Origin: CAZCSJ01 sp964501445
GTDB lineage: Bacteria; Patescibacteriota; Minisyncoccia; Sungbacterales; HO2-52-23
Reading direction: 5' to 3'
DNA length: 7,481 bases
Assembly (NCBI GenBank): GCA_964501445.1
Contig: CAZCSJ010000023.1
Span: 1-7,481, forward strand
The position numbers and the translations under genes were made by a program. Below, one piece after another: positions 4,860 through 7,481 of this stretch (positions within the stretch are counted from its first letter, which is position 1; every line of letters begins with the position of its first letter). The notes under the pieces were generated by a model. It was not told the origin of the DNA. It was given only the letters and a program-made list of their open reading frames with translations, and did not search any database.

Positions 4860-6014
4860 TCACACACACGACCGGAACACATCAGCATATATACGAGCAT
4901 ACGACTCTTGATTGAGCGCGCCGAAACGCTCAAGAACTATTCTCTGCCCCGCCTCCGCAAGCCGCTTTCGAAATGCAAGATCATCTGCAAGCGTGCGGCA
5001 TGCGCGAAGCAATGTCTCGCGATCCCCGACTGGCACCACCATTCCATTTTCTCCGTTTTTCACCACTTCTCCCGCAAGCCCCACATCGGTCATCACCACC
5101 GGAAGTCCCGCGGCCATTGCTTCAATCACCACTCTCCCCCATCCCTCGTAATTGGAAGTCAAAAGAAGCGTATCAAATGATTTCAAAAATGAAGGCAGGT
5201 CCTCTCGCCAATGTTCAAGAATAACGCTGTTTTTGAGCCCATAATTCTTAATTCGTAATTCATACTTCTTCTTGTCCGGTCCGTCTCCCACCAGCACCAA
5301 AAGCGCTCTTGGATGCGTCCGCACCAACTCCCGCATCATGTCAATCAGCATGCTGAAATTTTTCTCTTTGTCCACGAATCGCCCGACCGCCACCATTTTG
5401 AAGTTATAGTCGCGGAAACGCTCTTCTGTCAGCGGATCTCGTTGTCCCTTAAGAAATAGAGAAATATCCGTATAAATCGGAAGCACCGTAATCGCCTGTA
5501 CCGATCTAAGATCGGTACATAGATTTGTACCGATCTTAGATCGGTACAATGAATCTTTAATCCTCTCGCTCACCACCCGTACACACGCGGCGCGCGGAAT
5601 TAAAAACCGTGCGAGTATGTAGCGCACATACTCTTTCCATCCGGCGCGGCGGTACTGCGGGCTGAATACATCCGTATGGATTTGCAGGCGAAACGGAACC
5701 CCTGTGCGGCGCGATGCGAGCCATGCCGCAATGCCCGATTCTCCGGCGTCTTGCGCGTCAATCAGATCCGCGCCTTCACGCAGGGTAGCCGCGCGCGCAA
5801 TGCGCGCGGCGTCAAAAACGCGAAAGAGAAACAAGCGGGAATTAGTCGGATATATGCGAAATCCTTCACCTTTTATCTCGGCAGGATGGCCGAACTCCGA
5901 AAAAACCACGACGTGATACCCGTCGAAATGCCGCGCGTAGGATGCCACACGGCGGCGCACATCGGAATCCGAATCAAAAAGATGCGGGTCTTGCCCGATA
6001 ACAACTATTTTCAT
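4860..6014 (-). CDS. Family 4 (GT-B) glycosyltransferase with internal palindromic insertion
   Basis: A complete 384-residue GT4-type enzyme, predicted to be cytoplasmic or membrane-associated and to use a nucleotide-sugar donor. It opens MKIVVIGQDPHLFDSDSDVRRR, a first strand and loop without the common Gly-Gly pair. The N-domain includes DLIDAQDAGESGIAAWLA and FRLQIHTDVFSP. Domain two begins near residue 205 with MVAVGRFVDKEKNF, then LVLVGDGP. The donor EX7E motif is intact at E290 and E298 (EGWGRVVIE), followed by AMAAGLPVVMTDVG. Residues about 156-172 (LYRSKIGTNLCTDLRSVQ) are encoded by a perfect inverted repeat and lie in the interdomain linker between VSERIKDS and AITVLPIYTDIS. The start overlaps the upstream gene by ATGA (6011-6014), and AGAAGG ten bases before the ATG is the only reasonable Shine-Dalgarno I see in the window. 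It ends the first gene block. Confidence 0.95.
   Translation of the reverse strand: MKIVVIGQDPHLFDSDSDVRRRVASYARHFDGYHVVVFSEFGHPAEIKGEGFRIYPTNSRLFLFRVFDAARIARAATLREGADLIDAQDAGESGIAAWLASRRTGVPFRLQIHTDVFSPQYRRAGWKEYVRYILARFLIPRAACVRVVSERIKDSLYRSKIGTNLCTDLRSVQAITVLPIYTDISLFLKGQRDPLTEERFRDYNFKMVAVGRFVDKEKNFSMLIDMMRELVRTHPRALLVLVGDGPDKKKYELRIKNYGLKNSVILEHWREDLPSFLKSFDTLLLTSNYEGWGRVVIEAMAAGLPVVMTDVGLAGEVVKNGENGMVVPVGDRETLLRACRTLADDLAFRKRLAEAGQRIVLERFGALNQESYARIYADVFRSCV
5497..5548. repeat. Perfect 23-bp inverted repeat of palindromes inside a coding region
   Basis: Arm one (5497-5519) and arm two (5526-5548) are exact reverse complements separated by six bases. Each arm is also an odd-length palindrome: gtaccgatct, a single central base, then agatcggtac. 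The DNA or mRNA could therefore fold as one 23-bp hairpin or two smaller ones. It keeps the frame of the surrounding glycosyltransferase open and encodes the linker LYRSKIGTNLCTDLRSVQ. The inner CCGAT...ATCGG arms recall the apical palindrome of element copy A (330-347). Confidence 0.9.
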
Positions 6015-7084
6015 TTCATTATTACCTTCTTACATAGTGAAACCCACTCCTCCGCGGCTTCGCGCCAACTCCTGCGAAATCGCCACTCTCCCAATTTTTT
6101 TTCATATATCCTGCGCGTATCGTCGTCCATAAGAGTGGTAAGGGCGCGGCGAATATCTTCATCATTTGTCGGGTCAACCACAATCCCGATATCCTTTACA
6201 AACTCCGCGAGTCCCGATTCGCGCGTCATGAGAAACGGGGTCTTTGTTGCAATCGCCTCCACGATCACATTGGGCCACACATCGGAAAGCGAAGGCAATA
6301 CATAGAACGCCGCGCCCGCCATCCGCGTCATCAGCGCCTCCCGCGCTACGGGAGGGAAAAAACGCACGCGCGCAATTCCTTCTCTCTTCACCATATCTTC
6401 AAGCCCTGCGCGTTCCGGCCCGTCTCCCAAAAGATGCAATTCGTACCGCGCGTCCCCAACCGCCGCAAATGCGCGAATCAAACGCCGCAGATTTTTTAAG
6501 TGCATCATGCGACCTGCCCAGAGCACCACGCGCTCGCGTTCCCCATGCGATTGCGGCGCCCTGTACTCCGGAAGGGCATTTGGAATGATGACCGCGCGGT
6601 CATGCAGCGCTCCCAACATAGACCGCCGCCATTCAGAAGAACAGGCAACACCCCGCGCGCGGCGAATCACACAACGCCCCAACCACATGAGAAGTCGGTC
6701 TTTCAAAGGGAGCATCGGAGGATGGAGAACAAATTCACGCAGGGTAAGGTCACGACGCGTGCGTTCAGCCGTGCGCTCCCAGAAAAAATCTCCTTCAAAA
6801 CGGAGCACGAGAGGAATCCGCAGGAGAACACTTGCAATCATTGCCGGTATTCCCGCGCTCATATAATCAAGCGTGAAGAGCACATCAGCGCCGCGCGCCG
6901 CGCGGAGCAGCCGCGCGAGATACACGAGATGCCGGATGCCTGACGGAAGGCGCAGGAGCGGACTGAATACCACAATCCGCGCTTCGTGCCCGAGCGTGCG
7001 AAATTCATCGCCCAAGTGCTTTGCGTATGTTGCCGGCCCCCCGAGATCCGGAGGATAGAGTGGTGTGGCGATGACGATTTTCAT
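6011..7084 (-). CDS. Family 4 (GT-B) glycosyltransferase with DX7E variant
   Basis: A complete 357-residue GT4-like enzyme. It starts MKIVIATPLYPPDLGGPATY, the classic first strand and Gly-Gly loop; LVLRFEGDFFWER follows in the N-domain. Domain two begins near residue 190 with VVLWAGRMMHLKNLRRLI, then YELHLLGDGPER. In the donor motif the first Glu is Asp: SLSDVWPNVIVEAIATKTPFL gives D268 and E276, a conservative change at a residue usually contacting the donor sugar. The role is sugar transfer in surface-glycan synthesis, with donor and acceptor unknown. It is translationally coupled on both sides, with ATGA overlaps at 7081-7084 (start) and 6011-6014 (stop). No Shine-Dalgarno is visible upstream of the start. 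There is no signal peptide, and a short hydrophobic stretch (IPAMIASVLLRIPLVL) fits buried Rossmann strands rather than a membrane span. Confidence 0.95.
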   Translation of the reverse strand: MKIVIATPLYPPDLGGPATYAKHLGDEFRTLGHEARIVVFSPLLRLPSGIRHLVYLARLLRAARGADVLFTLDYMSAGIPAMIASVLLRIPLVLRFEGDFFWERTAERTRRDLTLREFVLHPPMLPLKDRLLMWLGRCVIRRARGVACSSEWRRSMLGALHDRAVIIPNALPEYRAPQSHGERERVVLWAGRMMHLKNLRRLIRAFAAVGDARYELHLLGDGPERAGLEDMVKREGIARVRFFPPVAREALMTRMAGAAFYVLPSLSDVWPNVIVEAIATKTPFLMTRESGLAEFVKDIGIVVDPTNDEDIRRALTTLMDDDTRRIYEKKLGEWRFRRSWREAAEEWVSLCKKVIMK

Positions 7085-7481
7085 CCCGTGAGAGATTTAC
7101 GAAACACTTTTTCGTACGAATCCGCAATCGTATCCCACGAAAAATGACGCCGCACCATACGAATGCCATTCTCTACGATAGATGCCGCGAGCGCGCGGTC
7201 TTCTAAAAGCTTCACGATTTTCTCCGCGAGGTCTTTCGGGTCATCCACCCTGCAAAAAAGCCCTGTCTTACCATCCTCAATAATATCCGTAATGCCACCA
7301 ACCGCAGTCCCGATAATCGGCACGCCCGCCGCAAGCGCCTCCACAAACGAATTCCCCATGCCTTCGGAACGTGAGGCGCGGACAAAGACCGCTGATTCAT
7401 GCAGAGAGCGCGGAATTTTTGGATACGGAATATTGCCGAAAAACTCCACAGTTCCTTGAAGCCCCAATTCCCGCACGAGCG
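7081..7481 (-). CDS. Family 4 glycosyltransferase, C-terminal part
   Basis: About 132 codons of the C-terminal donor-binding domain are visible; the N-terminal two thirds lie beyond the right edge. It reads in frame from 7479 as LVRELGLQGTVEFFGNI, then YPKIPRSLHESAVFVRASRS. The donor EX7E motif is intact (EGMGNSFVE), followed by ALAAGVPIIGTAVGGITDII and the family's ENG helix near the end. It stops with TGA at 7081, overlapping the next start by four bases. Role as for the neighbouring GT4 enzymes: sugar transfer from a nucleotide donor into a surface glycan. Confidence 0.95.
   Translation of the reverse strand, partial: LVRELGLQGTVEFFGNIPYPKIPRSLHESAVFVRASRSEGMGNSFVEALAAGVPIIGTAVGGITDIIEDGKTGLFCRVDDPKDLAEKIVKLLEDRALAASIVENGIRMVRRHFSWDTIADSYEKVFRKSLTG

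Noticed and set aside
5788..5810. GC-rich 9-bp inverted repeat inside the glycosyltransferase
   Set aside because: It encodes an ordinary ARIARAA helix; alternating GC Ala/Arg codons create such palindromes by chance.

Overview
The window looks like a fragment of a compact, moderately GC-rich bacterial genome, most plausibly a Candidate Phyla Radiation (Patescibacteria/Parcubacteria-type) lineage from a metagenome. The reasons are indirect: genes are tightly packed and all on the minus strand, several overlap by 4 to 11 bases, Shine-Dalgarno sequences are mostly missing, and two 100-N scaffold gaps interrupt the sequence. TGA and TAA act as stops. The phylum is an inference and rests on no marker gene.

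Read in the direction of transcription (high to low coordinates), the first block holds three family-4-like (GT-B) glycosyltransferases: a partial one entering at the right edge (7481-7081), one at 7084-6011 and one at 6014-4860. They are joined by two ATGA start/stop overlaps. Next comes intergenic space with structured element copy B (about 4845-4700). The second block is a multi-membrane-span GT-C (PMT/ArnT-like) transferase (4697-3330), a GT4-like transferase split by a scaffold gap (3319-2416), a CE4/NodB polysaccharide deacetylase cut by another gap (2423-1668) and a further GT4 transferase (1567-476). Element copy A (about 418-273) follows, and then the first 89 codons of a SAM-dependent methyltransferase-like protein (269-1) run off the left edge.

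Together the genes describe a surface-glycan assembly and decoration locus. Soluble GT-B enzymes would extend a glycan from nucleotide sugars at the inner face of the membrane. The GT-C enzyme would transfer sugar from a polyprenyl-phosphate donor on the outer face. The deacetylase would remove acetyl groups, and the methyltransferase could modify sugars or caps. No substrate can be named from sequence.

The most interesting signal is non-coding. The only two intergenic spaces over 100 bases carry the same roughly 140-base multi-hairpin element. Short core motifs are conserved (gagcgggtt, gccgagcgggca, gagcgaggc, gaatcctcgc, agcgaa), while the stems differ in sequence between copies yet stay self-complementary, which is a covariation pattern. 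Both copies end a few bases before a minus-strand ATG and begin just after a TATA-rich promoter-like sequence, as if they were operon-head leader modules. A second unusual feature is a perfect 23-base inverted repeat, each arm itself a palindrome, inserted in frame inside the glycosyltransferase at 4860-6014.
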